A stretch of 6,512 bases of DNA from Hyphomicrobiales bacterium. Lineage in GTDB: Bacteria > Pseudomonadota > Alphaproteobacteria > Rhizobiales > JAUVMS01. Of this stretch, positions 6,333 through 6,512 are shown one piece after another (positions within the stretch are counted from its first letter, which is position 1; each line of letters opens with the position of its first letter). Below the pieces are notes generated by a model that was given only the letters and a program-made list of their open reading frames with translations, searched no databases and was not told the origin of the DNA. Both the position numbers and the translations under genes were made by a program. Location: the NCBI GenBank assembly GCA_030600135.1, contig JAUVMS010000199.1, forward strand, positions 1 to 6,512, written 5' to 3'.

Positions 6333-6512
6333 TTAGTATCCGTGGAGTTTGAGCCCGGCTTTGCGCAAACCCTCAAAGAGGTGTTCGCGGCGATCGGGCA
6401 ACATCACACCCTTTAGGCGAAGAGCCGGTTCGTTCGGAAATTCCGGGTACAGTTCCAACAAGCGTTTCACTTCGACGGCGGCGTGTTTTTTGAAGCCCAG
6501 CTGGCCGTACGA
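6331..6512 (+). repeat. Direct repeat, unit 2 (3' end of TPR copy 2)
   Basis: Second unit of the 182-base direct repeat, matching 4238-4419 in the same orientation. The mismatches are at 6343, 6381, 6403, 6408, 6416, 6438 and 6450. It is truncated by the window edge. Confidence 0.95.
6333..6512 (-). CDS. TolB-like/TPR-repeat protein, copy 2 (3' end only)
   Basis: This is the last 59 codons and stop of a second copy of the TPR gene; the rest lies beyond the window. The translation begins SYGQLGFKKHAAVEV and ends LRKAGLKLHGY. It matches residues 427-485 of the copy-1 frame with only two changes: Thr to Met in the GVxLPDRREH segment and Arg to His three residues before the end. Seven base differences occur across the 182 shared bases. 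The two genes are in the same direction, with this one upstream of copy 1, so they form a head-to-tail tandem pair. Whether this copy is intact, and whether it carries the frameshift of copy 1, cannot be seen here. Confidence 0.8.
   Translation of the reverse strand, partial: SYGQLGFKKHAAVEVKRLLELYPEFPNEPALRLKGVMLPDRREHLFEGLRKAGLKLHGY

Overview
The window looks like chromosomal DNA of a GC-rich alphaproteobacterium, most likely of the Hyphomicrobiales (Bradyrhizobium-type soil bacteria). This is inferred from codon use, from the Tat-exported family-5 binding protein beside a SpeB-like ureohydrolase, and from a TolB-like/TPR protein of a kind that is expanded in these genomes. No RNA gene, CRISPR array or insertion sequence was recognised.

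Left part (1-1768, + strand): an agmatinase-family ureohydrolase whose 5' end is cut by the window, followed 3 bases later by a short-chain dehydrogenase with its own ribosome binding site. The two are probably one transcript. Immediately downstream, in convergent orientation (1777-2190, - strand), lies the C-terminal third of a class I SAM-dependent methyltransferase without its SAM-binding fold. It reads as a decayed gene.

Middle (2191-4074, + strand): a regulatory stretch with a -35-like box and a small palindrome, then a full-length periplasmic family-5 (oligopeptide/opine/nickel type) solute-binding protein with a twin-arginine signal. No permease or ATPase genes follow it, so any partners must lie upstream of the window or elsewhere. 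A reasonable but unproven reading is that the binding protein captures a nitrogenous compound that the ureohydrolase and dehydrogenase help to break down.

Right part (4240-6512, - strand): two tandem head-to-tail paralogs of a large protein with an N-terminal module of unknown fold, a TolB/FlgO-like domain and a TPR-like C-terminal half. The first copy (4240-5893) is almost complete but is split by a one-base frameshift near 5660-5672. Only the last 59 codons of the second copy (6333-6512) are inside the window. The two 3' ends are about 96% identical over 182 bases, and the similarity stops abruptly 2 bases past the stop codon. The 5894-6332 spacer carries a perfect 6-2-6 palindrome but no convincing gene. 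The most noteworthy signals are the tandem paralogs with their sharp homology boundary, the frameshift, and the methyltransferase remnant. I do not see a clearly new defence or mobile system.
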